From assembly GCF_014696825.1 (NCBI RefSeq), contig NZ_JACJQU010000006.1, forward strand, positions 232,027 to 296,026: DNA of 64,000 bases, given 5' to 3'. The position numbers and the translations under genes were made by a program. Below are positions 27,605-37,365 of this stretch, one piece after another. Every line of letters starts with the position of its first letter. Position 1 is the first letter of the stretch. This DNA is from Anabaena sphaerica FACHB-251 (GTDB taxonomy: Bacteria; Cyanobacteriota; Cyanobacteriia; Cyanobacteriales; Nostocaceae). A model generated the notes under the pieces. It was not told where the DNA came from and did not search any database. It saw nothing but the letters and a program-made list of their open reading frames with translations.

Positions 27605-28420
27605 ATGACTCATGACCAATTACCGATAATAGAACCAAAAATAGAACCTTTAATTCAACTGAGAGGTATTTCTAAATCTTTTGGTAAAAATAAGGTTTTA
27701 GATGATGTTGATTTGCAAATTTTCAAAGGGGAAGCCATAGGGATTATTGGACCATCGGGAACTGGTAAATCAACGATTTTAAGAATTATAGCTGGGTTAT
27801 TACAGCCTGATGAAGGAGAAATTTATATCCAAGGGAAAAAGCGAGATGGGTTAATTGAGGATGGTGCTGATTCTGTGGGTATTGGGATGGTATTTCAGCA
27901 AGCGGCCTTATTTGACTCCTTGAATGTGGATGAAAACGTTGGTTTTTCATTGTATCAGAATTCAAAATTAGAGCGATCGCGTATTAGCAAACTTGTTAAC
28001 GAAAAATTAGAAATGGTAGGTTTACCAGGGATAGGTCATCTTTACCCCTCAGAACTGTCGGGAGGGATGCGAAAACGGGTAAGTTTTGCCCGTGCGATTA
28101 TGTCTAATCCTGAAAATCCCCAAGACAGTCCAGAAGTTTTATTGTACGATGAACCCACAGCCGGACTTGATCCTATCGCCTCAACGGTAATTGAGGATTT
28201 AATTCGCAGTTTGCAATGTACACAAGGAGTCTGTAGTACATACTGCATTGTTACCCACCAAGAGAGTACCATTCGCCGTACAGCTGACAGATTGATATTT
28301 CTTTATCAAGGTAAAGTGCAATGGCAAGGTAAAGTTAGTGAAATAGATCATACTGACAACCGTTTGATCAGACAATTTATGAGTGGGAGTATACATGGTC
28401 CGATTCAAGTAGTTGGTTGA
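27605..28420 (+). CDS. MCE/Mla-type ABC ATPase, 271 aa
   Basis: ATPase of a lipid-trafficking system (MlaF/Ttg2A/TGD3-like). Walker A GPSGTGKST, Q-loop MVFQQAALFDSLNV, signature LSGGMRKRVSFARA, Walker B VLLYDEPTAGLDP and switch VTHQE are intact. FQQAALFDSLNVDENVGFSL is characteristic of MlaF. The MlaD-like gene follows 140 bases later. The permease (MlaE) is not in the window. I chose ATG 27605 (MTHDQLPIIEP); the in-frame start at 27578 lies within a TGTCAGT repeat. Confidence 0.9.
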   Translation: MTHDQLPIIEPKIEPLIQLRGISKSFGKNKVLDDVDLQIFKGEAIGIIGPSGTGKSTILRIIAGLLQPDEGEIYIQGKKRDGLIEDGADSVGIGMVFQQAALFDSLNVDENVGFSLYQNSKLERSRISKLVNEKLEMVGLPGIGHLYPSELSGGMRKRVSFARAIMSNPENPQDSPEVLLYDEPTAGLDPIASTVIEDLIRSLQCTQGVCSTYCIVTHQESTIRRTADRLIFLYQGKVQWQGKVSEIDHTDNRLIRQFMSGSIHGPIQVVG

Positions 28421-28560
28421 TACTAGTTGGGATTTTTTTAGGTTTTATATTTTAGATTTTGGATTGTGAAATAATTACTGCATCAGCTTTTCATGCTTAC
28501 ATTTGTCGCATTCATTTTGCAAATTGGGATCACAAATCAGGACTATTTAGGACTATTGTT

Positions 28561-30150
28561 ATGGAGCGCGAAAAAATGCGAGGTCTAATCAGCGGCTTCA
28601 CGTCTACACGAACTTTTAGAGAAGGCTCGGTGGGATTGTTAATCTTACTGGGTTTAGGAGCATTTGGGGTAATTCTTCTGTGGTTAAATAGAATCACTCC
28701 CGGACGCAGTTCTTATAAAGCTTTAGTGGAATTTGCTAACGCTGGGGGAATGCAAAAGGGCGCACCTGTTCGTTATCGTGGTGTGAAAGTGGGTAGTATT
28801 TCCAATATTAAACCGGGAGTAAATGCCGTTGATGTGGAAATTGAAATCAATGATCCTAATTTGCTCATTCCTGCTGATTCTAAGATAGAAGCCAATCAAA
28901 GTGGATTGATCAGCGAAAGTATTATTGATATCACCCCAAAAAACCCCCTACCGACTGGGGCTGATATTGCTAAACCTTTAGACAAAGATTGTAATCCCAG
29001 TCTGATTATTTGTAACGAATCTCGTAAGTTACAAGGTCAGATTGGTATCAGCGTTGATGAATTAATTCGCCAATCATCTAATTTTGCTGCTCAATATAGT
29101 AATGAGGAATTTTATCAAAACGTGAATCGACTTTTAGTAACCTCTGCCGATGCGGCTACAAGTGTCGCTAAACTGAGTCGAGAAATGCAAACTGTCAGCA
29201 AAAGTTTTCAAGGACAATTAGGGACTTTTTCTAATACTGCTGTCACAATACAACGAGCAACAAATGAACTTACCACTACAACGACGAAAACCGCAAATCA
29301 ATTAGGTGAAACAGCCAGCGATTTTAGTACAACTGCAAAACAAGCAAGTCGGTTGTTAAATAATCTAGATGAGTTATTAACCACAAATCGTTCTGCTTTA
29401 GTCGGTACTTTAAATAATATTACTCAGACAAGTAACCAACTGCGTCAAACAGTCAGCAGTTTATCACCTGCGGTTAATCGCTTAACTGAAGGAGAATTAT
29501 TGAAAAATTTAGAACTTCTCTCTGCTAACGCTGCTGAAGCTTCAACTAATTTAAAGGATGCTTCTAAAACTTTAAATGATCCTAAAAATATCGTTCTACT
29601 TCAACAAACCTTAGATGCAGCTAGGGTGACATTTGAAAATACACAAAAAATTACATCTGATTTAGATGAATTGACAGGCGATCCCAAATTCCGCCAAAAT
29701 CTTCTGCAATTGGTAAATGGTCTGAGTAAATTGGTGTCTTCTACACAAGATATGCAGCAGCAAACAAAAGTGGCTGTCACCTTAGACTCACTCAAAGCAT
29801 CTGTCAATCAGCCAAAAGTTATAACACCCACTCCACCCCGGAAAGCTCAAGCTTTTGTAACTCCATCAACAGTCGTCACTCCTACCCCACAAGTAAAAGC
29901 AATTGTAGAAAAATCTCAAAAAGTTGTAACACCCGTTCCCGAAGTAAAAGCCATTGTTGATGAACCCAAAGTTATAACACCTACCCCAACCCTGAAAGCT
30001 GATGTAGAACAAACCAAAGTTACAACACCTACCCCAAACCCAAAAGAATTTGTAATCATTGAACCAGATTTAGTGCCAGCTTTAGTACCTCCTACACCAT
30101 CCCCCCAGGAAGATGCAGGGGAGCAGGGGAGCAGGGGAGCAGGGGAGTAG
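28561..30150 (+). CDS. MCE-family (MlaD-like) lipid-binding protein, 529 aa
   Basis: Membrane-anchored subunit of a lipid transporter. One N-terminal helix (VGLLILLGLGAFGVILLWL) is followed by an MCE domain (ALVEFANAGGMQKGAPVRYR, GVKVGSISNIKPG) and a long helical, coiled-coil region (about 150-390). From about 415 a degenerate proline repeat of the form KVITPTPxxKAxV recurs about five times. The last residues (GEQGSRGAGE) are translated from an 8-bp tandem repeat, and the TAG stop lies inside that repeat. ATG 28561 (MEREKMRGLI) is chosen; the frame is open for 34 more codons upstream. It likely works with the ATPase before it. Confidence 0.88.
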   Translation: MEREKMRGLISGFTSTRTFREGSVGLLILLGLGAFGVILLWLNRITPGRSSYKALVEFANAGGMQKGAPVRYRGVKVGSISNIKPGVNAVDVEIEINDPNLLIPADSKIEANQSGLISESIIDITPKNPLPTGADIAKPLDKDCNPSLIICNESRKLQGQIGISVDELIRQSSNFAAQYSNEEFYQNVNRLLVTSADAATSVAKLSREMQTVSKSFQGQLGTFSNTAVTIQRATNELTTTTTKTANQLGETASDFSTTAKQASRLLNNLDELLTTNRSALVGTLNNITQTSNQLRQTVSSLSPAVNRLTEGELLKNLELLSANAAEASTNLKDASKTLNDPKNIVLLQQTLDAARVTFENTQKITSDLDELTGDPKFRQNLLQLVNGLSKLVSSTQDMQQQTKVAVTLDSLKASVNQPKVITPTPPRKAQAFVTPSTVVTPTPQVKAIVEKSQKVVTPVPEVKAIVDEPKVITPTPTLKADVEQTKVTTPTPNPKEFVIIEPDLVPALVPPTPSPQEDAGEQGSRGAGE

Positions 30151-30161
30151 GGGAGCAGGGA
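30115..30161. repeat. 8-bp tandem repeat GGGGAGCA at the 3' end of the MCE gene
   Basis: About six units of GGGGAGCA; one unit is GGGGAGTA. Because 8 is not a multiple of 3, the reading frame shifts through each unit. The C-to-T change in the variant unit makes the TAG stop at 30148-30150. Confidence 0.9.
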
Positions 30162-30197
30162 GAGAACAACAACTGACTCCTGACTTGTGTCTTTTGC

Positions 30198-30494
30198 CTA
30201 ATTCCAATCCTGTTCTTCTTTTTTGCCCCGACTTTTATAAATGCCTCCAACGTCATGGAGTTGGCGGGTTTTGATCAAAAGTTCTTCTTCGGTTAAACCC
30301 CAACGTTGCAAAACTTTATCTAAGTCGTTTTGAATGTCCCGTGCGCCTGGAAAGCCTTGATAGCGAATTTTCAGCCTAGCTAATTCGGCCAAATTGTAAT
30401 CTGTTGGCTCCTGAGCGAGTAAACTATTAATAAGGGGACGATCACGATTGTAAAGGGGATGCTGTTGGTCTTTACTTGCTGAATATTCTGTCAT
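30198..30494 (-). CDS. DUF3288 family protein, 98 aa
   Basis: Small soluble protein MTEYSASKDQQHPLYNRDRP..., with LINSLLAQEPTDYNLAELAR, GFPGARDIQNDLDKVLQRWG and LTEEELLIKTRQLHDVGGIY. Its pattern matches the cyanobacterial DUF3288 family as I recall it. Function is unknown. MTEYS at 30494 is preferred; an in-frame Met lies four codons upstream. It is convergent with the MCE gene and divergent from clpC. Confidence 0.8.
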   Translation of the reverse strand: MTEYSASKDQQHPLYNRDRPLINSLLAQEPTDYNLAELARLKIRYQGFPGARDIQNDLDKVLQRWGLTEEELLIKTRQLHDVGGIYKSRGKKEEQDWN

Positions 30495-30727
30495 AATTAT
30501 TACCAATGATAGGATTTCGGATTGATCAAGATTAAAGGTCCTAATAGTTTGCTAATTTAGGCATAATTGGCTAATGACGGCAACTACACCTGAGCTAATA
30601 CGGCTCTCACCACTGTCATCCAATTTTAAATAAAGATACATTGTCTTTAAGAAAATACAAGAAACTTTAGATGAGGGTGAACTTTATATCACCCAAAGTC
30701 CAAGCAGCAAGGGAGCAAGAACCCGCT

Positions 30728-33172
30728 ATGTTTGAACACTTCACGTCCGAAGCCATTAGGGTAATTATGTTAGCTCAGGAGGAAGCACGCCGACTGGGAC
30801 ACAACTTTGTAGGAACAGAACAAATTCTCCTGGGTTTGATGGGAGAAGGAACAGGGGTTGCTGCTAAAGTGCTAGCCGAGTTGGGCGTTACCCTTAAAGA
30901 TGCGCGTCGGGAAGTAGAAAAAATTATTGGTCGGGGTTCTGGTTTTGTCCCACCGGAAATTCCTTTTACACCCAAAGTAAAAAATCTGTTTGAGCAGTCT
31001 TTTAGAGAGGCTCATAGTCTTGGACACAACTACATAAACACTGAACATTTATTGTTAGGGTTAACTGAGGCTGGCGAAGGAGTAGCTGCCAAAGTCTTGC
31101 AAAATCTGGGAGTTGACTTGCAGACTGTCCGCGCTGCTGTCATGAGTCGCCTGGGTGAAGATGTAACAGTTTTTGCGGGTGGTACTAATACCAGACGTAA
31201 CCAAAACCTCACTATAGAAGAGTTTGGCAGAAATCTTACTAAACTAGCCCAAGAAGGCAAGCTTGACCCTGTAGTTGGTCGTCAGAAAGAAATTGAGCGC
31301 ACGGTGCAAATTCTCGGTCGCCGCACCAAGAATAACCCTGTTTTGATCGGGGAACCAGGAGTTGGTAAAACAGCGATCGCTGAAGGTTTAGCGCAACGCA
31401 TTATCAATCAAGATGTACCGGAAGTTCTGCTCAACAAGCAAGTAATCAGTCTCGATATGGGTTCACTTGTTGCTGGAACTCGGTTCCGTGGCGACTTTGA
31501 GGAACGCCTGAAAAAAGTCATGGATGAAGTTCGCTCAGAAGGCAATATCATCCTCGTGATTGACGAAATTCACACCTTAGTCGGTGCAGGTGGTACAGAA
31601 GGCGGCTTAGATGCAGCTAACATCCTCAAACCAGCTTTAGCCAGAGGTGAACTCCAATGTATTGGCGCAACCACCTTGGATGAATACCGTCAACATATTG
31701 AACGCGATGCAGCTTTAGAGCGTCGTTTCCAACCAATTTTGGTAGGAGAACCATCTGTAGAAGAAACCATTGATATTCTCTACGGTTTGCGCGGTGCTTA
31801 TGAACAGCACCATAAAGTCACCATTTCTGATGCCGCAGTGATAGCAGCAGCACAGTTATCGGATAGATATATTAGCGATCGCTTCCTCCCAGATAAAGCC
31901 ATAGACTTAATTGATGAAGCTGGTTCTCGTGTGCGTTTACGTCACTCCCGCATCGTCAATAACAAAGAAATCAAACTGCAACTCAAAAACATCAGCAAAG
32001 ACAAAGCTGAAGCCATTAGACTTCAAGATTTTGGTAAAGCCAGTAAACTTTATCAAGAAGAACTGGAACTGCAAGCCAAACTCGACTTAGAAGATAACCT
32101 GAAAACGGTTAAAGCCATTGTTGACGAAGAAGACATCGCCGAGATTGTCGGTTCTTGGACAGGTGTACCTGTTAACAAACTAACCGAATCCGAGTCAGAG
32201 TTACTACTACACCTAGAAGACACCCTCCACAAACGCCTCATCGGACAGGAACAAGCCGTTGCAGCCGTTTCTCGTTCCATCCGTCGCGCCCGTGTCGGGT
32301 TAAAAAGTCCTAACCGCCCCATCGCCAGCTTTATCTTCTCTGGGCCAACAGGGGTAGGGAAAACCGAACTAGCCAAAGCATTAGCGGCTTACTTCTTTGG
32401 ATCTGAAGATTCCATGATTCGCTTGGATATGTCCGAATACATGGAAAGCCATAACGTTTCCAAGCTCATCGGTTCACCTCCAGGTTATGTAGGCTACAAC
32501 GAAGGGGGACAACTCACGGAAGCAGTGCGGCGCAAACCCTACACAGTGTTACTTTTCGACGAAATCGAAAAGGCGCATCCCGATGTATTCAATATGCTGC
32601 TGCAAATCTTGGATGATGGACACCTCACCGACGCAAAAGGCCGGAAAGTGGACTTCAAGAACACCTTGATTATCTTGACATCTAACATTGGTTCTAAGGT
32701 AATTGAAAAAGGTGGCATGAGTTTAGGCTTTGAATTTGATAATCAAGCCGATGCCAGTTATCAGCGTATCCGCAGCTTGGTAAATGAAGAACTGAAAAAT
32801 TACTTCCGTCCTGAGTTCCTCAACCGTGTTGATGAAATTATCGTCTTCACTCAGTTGAACAAAGAGGAAGTCAAGCAAATCGCCGAAATCATGTTGCGTG
32901 ATGTAGCCAACCGCTTAAAAGACAGAGGAATTAAACTCCAAGTCACAGAAAGCTTTAAAGACCTCGTTGTCCGTGAAGGTTACGACCCCAGTTATGGTGC
33001 TAGACCCTTACGCAGAGCCATTATGCGCTTGTTAGAAGATTCTCTAGCTGAGGCTATCTTATCTAGTCATATTCTGGAAGGTGATACAGCCATTGTTGAT
33101 GTCGATGATGATGGGCAGGTAATAGTCAGAAAAACCGAAACCCGCGAATTCATGTTAGCTAACGCTGGTTAA
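30728..33172 (+). CDS. clpC: ATP-dependent Clp protease ATPase ClpC, 814 aa
   Basis: HSP100 unfoldase that feeds substrates to the ClpP/ClpR protease in the cytoplasm. Two Clp-N repeats ([32 protein letters not shown]), AAA-1 with GEPGVGKT and the Walker B VIDEIHTL, a UVR-type middle region ([20 protein letters not shown]), and AAA-2 with GPTGVGKT and [25 protein letters not shown] is the sensor-2 region. ATG 30728 gives the standard ClpC start; an in-frame ATG 19 codons earlier (30671) is less conserved. It is very close to ClpC of Nostoc-type genomes. Confidence 0.96.
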   Translation: MFEHFTSEAIRVIMLAQEEARRLGHNFVGTEQILLGLMGEGTGVAAKVLAELGVTLKDARREVEKIIGRGSGFVPPEIPFTPKVKNLFEQSFREAHSLGHNYINTEHLLLGLTEAGEGVAAKVLQNLGVDLQTVRAAVMSRLGEDVTVFAGGTNTRRNQNLTIEEFGRNLTKLAQEGKLDPVVGRQKEIERTVQILGRRTKNNPVLIGEPGVGKTAIAEGLAQRIINQDVPEVLLNKQVISLDMGSLVAGTRFRGDFEERLKKVMDEVRSEGNIILVIDEIHTLVGAGGTEGGLDAANILKPALARGELQCIGATTLDEYRQHIERDAALERRFQPILVGEPSVEETIDILYGLRGAYEQHHKVTISDAAVIAAAQLSDRYISDRFLPDKAIDLIDEAGSRVRLRHSRIVNNKEIKLQLKNISKDKAEAIRLQDFGKASKLYQEELELQAKLDLEDNLKTVKAIVDEEDIAEIVGSWTGVPVNKLTESESELLLHLEDTLHKRLIGQEQAVAAVSRSIRRARVGLKSPNRPIASFIFSGPTGVGKTELAKALAAYFFGSEDSMIRLDMSEYMESHNVSKLIGSPPGYVGYNEGGQLTEAVRRKPYTVLLFDEIEKAHPDVFNMLLQILDDGHLTDAKGRKVDFKNTLIILTSNIGSKVIEKGGMSLGFEFDNQADASYQRIRSLVNEELKNYFRPEFLNRVDEIIVFTQLNKEEVKQIAEIMLRDVANRLKDRGIKLQVTESFKDLVVREGYDPSYGARPLRRAIMRLLEDSLAEAILSSHILEGDTAIVDVDDDGQVIVRKTETREFMLANAG

Positions 33173-33210
33173 TGTTGAATAGCATCTCAAAACTACTCGG
33201 TTAATAGGGT

Positions 33211-33244
33211 AAGGGGTAAACCTTTACCCTTTTGCTTTTTTTCA
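33211..33244 (+). terminator. Rho-independent terminator of clpC
   Basis: Arms AAGGGGTAA and TTACCCTT pair around ACCT, followed by TTGCTTTTTTTT. It begins about 40 bases after the clpC stop. Confidence 0.7.
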
Positions 33245-33256
33245 AACAAACAGAAC

Positions 33257-34042
33257 TTAAGAACTTTCATCTGACTGATCCAAGGCAATGTTAGACTGCA
33301 TTGGTAAAGTGATACCTATTGATGCTGCACATTGCAAAATTGCCGCTTCGTATTTTTTAGAATTGACAAGACTTCGAGCAGTCTGCAAATTCAACTCAAA
33401 AATATCAATTGCTCTTTCAATCTGTCCTAATCTTGCTGATTCCAAAGCAAGATAATTGAGAGCAGCTACTCTATAACTACTGATTTTAAATGCAGCTACA
33501 ACATCCATCGCTATATCAAATCTTCCTATACTGATGAGTTGTTCTATGATCGTATTTAAAAAACGTTTATCCTTATTTAGAGATTTGGCGATTTCACTAA
33601 ATCTATCAAATTGTTCAAACTCCAAAAGATCCAGTGCAAATTGTTGTTTCTGATAATTTAAATATGATTCGTCATAACATTTCCGAACAAAAGTTGGAAA
33701 AAATGATGGTTCAGAAGTCAGGCTCACTTTCCACCAAGCTATGAATTCAGAAATAAGTCTTTTCTGCTGCTCTATTTCTGTACAAGTCTCTTGTGAAGGT
33801 CTTCCTAAAACTAATTTTGGATCTTCTGGTCTATGAGCAAGCTCATTAGGAATTGCGACACATTTTCCAGATTTGGCGTTTTTCGTAAACTCTTGAGGAG
33901 TTGAACACATATAGACGTTTTGGCTGCAAACTTTGCAATAGCGAACGTCCCTATCCTCAGTTTGATTTAGAGAATCCCATTCCTGTGGACATCGGAATTC
34001 CAAAATATCTGGGCAGTTCCAAATTTGTGAAAAGTTTTTCAT
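33257..34042 (-). CDS. Conserved protein with N-terminal Cys-rich domain, 261 aa
   Basis: The N-terminal 60 residues form a small Cys-rich module: CPDILEFRCPQEWDSL, DVRYCKVCSQNVYMCSTPQEF and SGKCVAIP. The Cys spacing suggests a metal-binding fold seen in several bacterial proteins of unknown role. After it, LDLLEFEQFDRFSEIAKSLN and repeated helical pairs look like degenerate TPR or HEAT repeats. No signal peptide and no catalytic motif. It is on the opposite strand to clpC with the stops close together. Confidence 0.65.
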   Translation of the reverse strand: MKNFSQIWNCPDILEFRCPQEWDSLNQTEDRDVRYCKVCSQNVYMCSTPQEFTKNAKSGKCVAIPNELAHRPEDPKLVLGRPSQETCTEIEQQKRLISEFIAWWKVSLTSEPSFFPTFVRKCYDESYLNYQKQQFALDLLEFEQFDRFSEIAKSLNKDKRFLNTIIEQLISIGRFDIAMDVVAAFKISSYRVAALNYLALESARLGQIERAIDIFELNLQTARSLVNSKKYEAAILQCAASIGITLPMQSNIALDQSDESS

Positions 34043-34100
34043 GGATTTTAAGTCACTATTTAGGTTTACAAAAAGCGCCTGAGCAAATGTAATTCATACC

Positions 34101-34265
34101 TTAATAGTCATTATCAGCCACACAAATACCTTTACATTTAATACCGTTTGTAGCAGTGCGCTGACAATGAGAACAGAGAACTTTTTCGGTTTCGGTTTCT
34201 TGATTTATTTTTATACTATCAATTGCCTGTAGCTTGTCTTTTTCGGTTTGGAGTTTTTCATTCAT
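34101..34265 (-). CDS. Small zinc-ribbon-like protein, 54 aa
   Basis: Reads MNEKLQTEKDKLQAIDSIKI..., then VLCSHCQRTATNGIKCKGIC and VADNDY. CxxC and CxxxC with a short spacer look like a small metal-binding ribbon, and the N-terminal half is helical. ATG at 34263-34265, stop at 34101-34103. It lies between two other minus-strand genes and is too short to assign. Coding is supported by the ordered Cys pairs only. Confidence 0.5.
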   Translation of the reverse strand: MNEKLQTEKDKLQAIDSIKINQETETEKVLCSHCQRTATNGIKCKGICVADNDY

Positions 34266-34346
34266 AAGAATGGCGGAATTTTTTGCTGTTTAAATTTTAC
34301 AAGCTCTGTATTAGTCTCACCGCCGCCCATTGCCCCAGACCGTTGT

Positions 34347-34814
34347 CTAGTCTGCATTTAACAGTTTGCGGAACACAATTTTATCATCACCCGCCGCGTA
34401 GAAATCACGAATACGTGCTTCTTCCTGGAAGCCATACTTCCCGTAAAATGCCCTTGTGCGCTCAAATTCCGGTAGTCCTGAAGTTTCCACCACTAGCATC
34501 CGTCCACCACGTGCTATCAATGTTTGTTCAACATAGTGCAGTAATTTCCCGCCCCGTCCTTGTCCCTGGAGGTCTTCTCGGATGGCAATTAATAGCAAAT
34601 TCCACGTTTGATGAGTCATCCGTTCCGGTTCGCAGTAAGCTACTCCAACAGGCTCATTTTCTTCGTAGGTAAGCCAAAAGCTTTCGGTTTCGCCGTCTTT
34701 AAAGTAATCGGACAGCATTTTTTTCAGATAATCAAGTTCTTGAGCCTGAAAGCCAATAGTTTCAGCTACGGCGATTAGCGCGTTTGTGTCGTCGGGTGTG
34801 GTCCGTCGAATCAT
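34347..34814 (-). CDS. GNAT N-acetyltransferase, 155 aa
   Basis: Acetyl-CoA-dependent transferase. MIRRTTPDDTNALIAVAETI is the first helix; LLLIAIREDLQGQGRGGKLL is the acetyl-CoA site (Q/R-x-x-G-x-G/A); LVVETSGLPEFERTRAFYGK and YGFQEEARIRDFY are the closing strands. The substrate is unknown. ATG 34814 is chosen; the in-frame ATG at 34844 adds a Leu-rich extension (MAYILLLLLT) that is probably not translated. Confidence 0.88.
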   Translation of the reverse strand: MIRRTTPDDTNALIAVAETIGFQAQELDYLKKMLSDYFKDGETESFWLTYEENEPVGVAYCEPERMTHQTWNLLLIAIREDLQGQGRGGKLLHYVEQTLIARGGRMLVVETSGLPEFERTRAFYGKYGFQEEARIRDFYAAGDDKIVFRKLLNAD

Positions 34815-34882
34815 CGTCAATAGTAACAATAGAATGTAAGCCACACCAATGGTACTACAATATGCTACAAAAGCTGGTTAGC

Positions 34883-34965
34883 TGTAGGTTGAATAAAATG
34901 AAACTCAACAAATAAATCTCAACAACAGGGATAATGTTGGGTTGCGTTCCTTAACCCAACCTACA
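34883..34965. repeat. TGTAGGTT...AACCCAACCTACA inverted-repeat element
   Basis: Left end TGTAGGTTGAAT, right end AACCCAACCTACA, with internal ATGTTGGGTTGCG. Same family as 12897-13000. Confidence 0.75.
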
Positions 34966-35018
34966 ATATAGGCGATCGCACCGCCATAACTCTGGTGAAA
35001 GATGAAGAGTTAGTGTCA

Positions 35019-35198
35019 TCAGTCTTTTCCCGCAGTTAATCTCGCTAGAACTGCTCGTGAGTCACTACCGACTCGCTCATAAGCTGCACAAGAATCTCGA
35101 AGAGGACAAGCCCATTCTGGTTCTTCTTCAAAAGCATGACGAAAAAGGCATAACCCTGAATCTTGGGTTACAGGTTCAGTGATCTCAATTGATCTAAT
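35019..35198 (-). pseudogene. Possible gene fragment with no start codon
   Basis: An open frame ends GLCLFRHAFEEEPEWACPLR, then DSCAAYERVGSDSRAVLARL and TAGKD before TGA at 35019-35021. Composition is protein-like (Trp, Cys, few Lys/Asn runs), unlike intergenic sequence here. No ATG, GTG or TTG start is found in frame before the reading enters the promoter area of the next plus-strand gene. I do not recognise it; it may be the 3' relic of a gene cut by the adjacent repeat. Confidence 0.25.
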
Positions 35199-35220
35199 TA
35201 TCGCTCGACACTCTCTACTT

Positions 35221-35447
35221 ATGAGTCTCCATCCCCTCTTGAAATTTTATATTTCCGAACTCAGCATTGCTGAACGCATCCAACTGGTTGAAGATTTATG
35301 GGATAGCATCTTAGAACACCAAGAGGAAATTCCCTTGAGTCAAGCACAACAACAAGAATTAGATCGACGTTTAGATAATTAAAAAAAAATCCTACAAGTG
35401 GTTCTAGTTGGGAAGAGGTTAAACAACGCTTAGAATTTGCCCAATAA
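35221..35447 (+). pseudogene. Addiction-module antitoxin gene with a 1-base deletion
   Basis: Starts MSLHPLLKFYISELSIAERI, then QLVEDLWDSILEHQEEIPLS and QAQQQELDRRLDN, after which TAA ends the frame in a run of nine A. In the next frame the text continues KKNPTSGSSWEEVKQRLEFA and stops at 35445-35447. Adding one T (TAT for TA in the A-run) restores a normal member of the ~70-residue addiction-module family (TIGR02574-like). The partner toxin (RelE/ParE-like) is absent; the next gene is on the other strand. An orphan, decayed antitoxin is likely. Confidence 0.75.
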
Positions 35448-35485
35448 ACTATAACCTCCCATCCCCAAATACCCCCAACACCTAC

Positions 35486-36085
35486 TTACAAAGATACCGC
35501 ATACAACCGATCGCCAATAATTCCGCGAATATTCTCAACCATCTGACTATAGACAGCATCAGATAAAACAGGTTCAGAACCTTCTAACTGCACCTGTTGA
35601 TCTAAATCAATCCAAGATTTACAACCACCGTATTCAGGTAAATAAGGAATATACTGCACCTGGGGGAGTTTATAAGTCCGTAACAAAAGAATGTATAAAG
35701 GTTGACGCGCTTTCCATTTTAGGCGATCGCTAATAAAATACTCGTTCCAAATATGAAAAGGAAGTAATTCACTGACAATAGACTCATCTGCAACGGGTAA
35801 AATATCCGTAATTTCTGCCCAACTACCGATGCGAATTGTTTCTGGATGCCATCCTGATGTGACTGGATAGACAAGATCAGCATACTCAGCCTTGAGCAAA
35901 AAAGATTGTTGATGTTCGTAAGTAGGGTAGAGCAGAACCTGTTCATGAGCAACGCTGAAACGTCCCCCCTGTTCATGGATACCGCCTTTACGAAGTAACA
36001 TAATCGTTTGGCCGTTTTCCAGCGCATTTACGGCTACAGCCCATTCTTTGAGAGCATGAAAAGTGGTAGTCAGTTCCATGAGCAT
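35486..36085 (-). CDS. DUF1802 family protein, 199 aa
   Basis: Soluble protein of unknown function. Characteristic blocks: FHALKEWAVAVNALENGQTI, LLRKGGIHEQGGRFSVAHEQ, LLYPTYEHQQ and LVYPVTSGWHPETI. These match DUF1802 as I recall it, a family seen in cyanobacteria and some other bacteria. ATG 36085 (MLMEL) or the Met two codons later could be the start. A partial opposite reading inside it is a shadow. Confidence 0.82.
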   Translation of the reverse strand: MLMELTTTFHALKEWAVAVNALENGQTIMLLRKGGIHEQGGRFSVAHEQVLLYPTYEHQQSFLLKAEYADLVYPVTSGWHPETIRIGSWAEITDILPVADESIVSELLPFHIWNEYFISDRLKWKARQPLYILLLRTYKLPQVQYIPYLPEYGGCKSWIDLDQQVQLEGSEPVLSDAVYSQMVENIRGIIGDRLYAVSL

Positions 36086-36189
36086 CTTTTATTAGGTGAC
36101 AGGTGATAGATGACAGGTTACAGGTAATAGGTTAAAAGTCTAATTGTGTTCTCATCACTTTAGCTGTTGTCAGAAATTAGAGGAAAACT

Positions 36190-37149
36190 ATGGAAAAACG
36201 CAAACTGGGTACATCAACCGTACAAATCTCACCCATTCTCATGGGAACTTGGCAAGCAGGGAAAAAAATGTGGGTGGGAATTGAGGATGATGACTCAATT
36301 AAAACCATTCGCGCTGGTTACGAAGCCGGAATTACAACCATAGATACTGCTGAAGTTTATGGTGATGGACATTCTGAACAGATTGTAGCCCAAGCTTTGT
36401 CTGATGTGCGCGATCGCGTGGAATATGCCACAAAAGTTTTTTCTAATCATCTCAAATATCAACAAGTGATTGAAGCTTGTGAGCGTTCCCTGCAAAATCT
36501 CAAAACTGACTACATCGACCTATACCAAATTCATTGGCCATCTGGTGCTTTCAACAGTGAAATCGTCCCTATAGAAGAAACCATGAACGCCTTAAATCAT
36601 CTCAAAGAACAAGGTAAAATTCGTGCCATTGGAGTTTCTAATTTTTCCCGTGAACAAATAGCAGAAGCCTCCCAATATGGACGTATTGATAGTTTACAAC
36701 CACCTTATTCTTTATTTTGGCGGAATGTAGAGACAGATGCCATGCCATACTGTGTGGAAAATAACATTTCGATTTTGGCTTATTCACCTTTAGCACAAGG
36801 ATTGTTAACTGGTAAATTCGCTCCTGGTCATAAATTTGACCCAGCCGATAACAGAGCTAAAAATAGGTTATTTCAAGGTGAAAACTTTGAACGCGCTCAA
36901 CAAGCATTAGACAAACTTAGACCCATAGCTGAAAATCATCATTGTAGTTTAGCGCAGTTAGCATTGGCGTGGTTAATTGCCCAACCTCAAACAAATGCGA
37001 TCGCCGGTGCAAGATATCCCCAACAAGCACAAGATAACGCCAAAGCCGCAGCAATCAATCTTTCTACTGAAGAAATCGCCCAAATAGACAATATTGGCCG
37101 CATTGTTACCAACCATTTCGACAATACAGGAATTATGTGGGAATGGTAA
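36190..37149 (+). CDS. Aldo/keto reductase, 319 aa
   Basis: NADPH-dependent oxidoreductase with a TIM barrel. Catalytic tetrad: Asp in TTIDTAEVYG, Tyr in the same block, Lys in VEYATKVF, His in LYQIHWPSG. GVSNFSREQIAEA and LAQLALAWLIAQPQTNAI are cofactor-side motifs. Substrate unknown; members reduce aldehydes and ketones. AGAGGA lies 6-7 bases before ATG 36190. It is followed by GGGAACA repeats. Confidence 0.9.
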   Translation: MEKRKLGTSTVQISPILMGTWQAGKKMWVGIEDDDSIKTIRAGYEAGITTIDTAEVYGDGHSEQIVAQALSDVRDRVEYATKVFSNHLKYQQVIEACERSLQNLKTDYIDLYQIHWPSGAFNSEIVPIEETMNALNHLKEQGKIRAIGVSNFSREQIAEASQYGRIDSLQPPYSLFWRNVETDAMPYCVENNISILAYSPLAQGLLTGKFAPGHKFDPADNRAKNRLFQGENFERAQQALDKLRPIAENHHCSLAQLALAWLIAQPQTNAIAGARYPQQAQDNAKAAAINLSTEEIAQIDNIGRIVTNHFDNTGIMWEW

Positions 37150-37160
37150 TTGGGAAATAA

Positions 37161-37211
37161 GGGAACAGGGAACAGGGAACAGGGAACAGGGAACAGGGAA
37201 CAGGGAACAGG
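37161..37211. repeat. Heptamer array GGGAACA
   Basis: About seven exact copies of GGGAACA, 12 bases after the aldo/keto reductase stop. It is the reverse complement of the TGTTCCC type seen elsewhere. Confidence 0.9.
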
Positions 37212-37365
37212 TAGAAAGCTATTCTCCCCACCTTCTCATCACCCCATCTCTACTGTCACCTGTCAAGAGTCACCTTTCCCCAATGTTGCTAATTGAAACA
37301 AAACATCAAGTTTAGTAAACAAGCGATCGCATTTGAATTAGGGTTTGCTAGATTATATTCATAAG

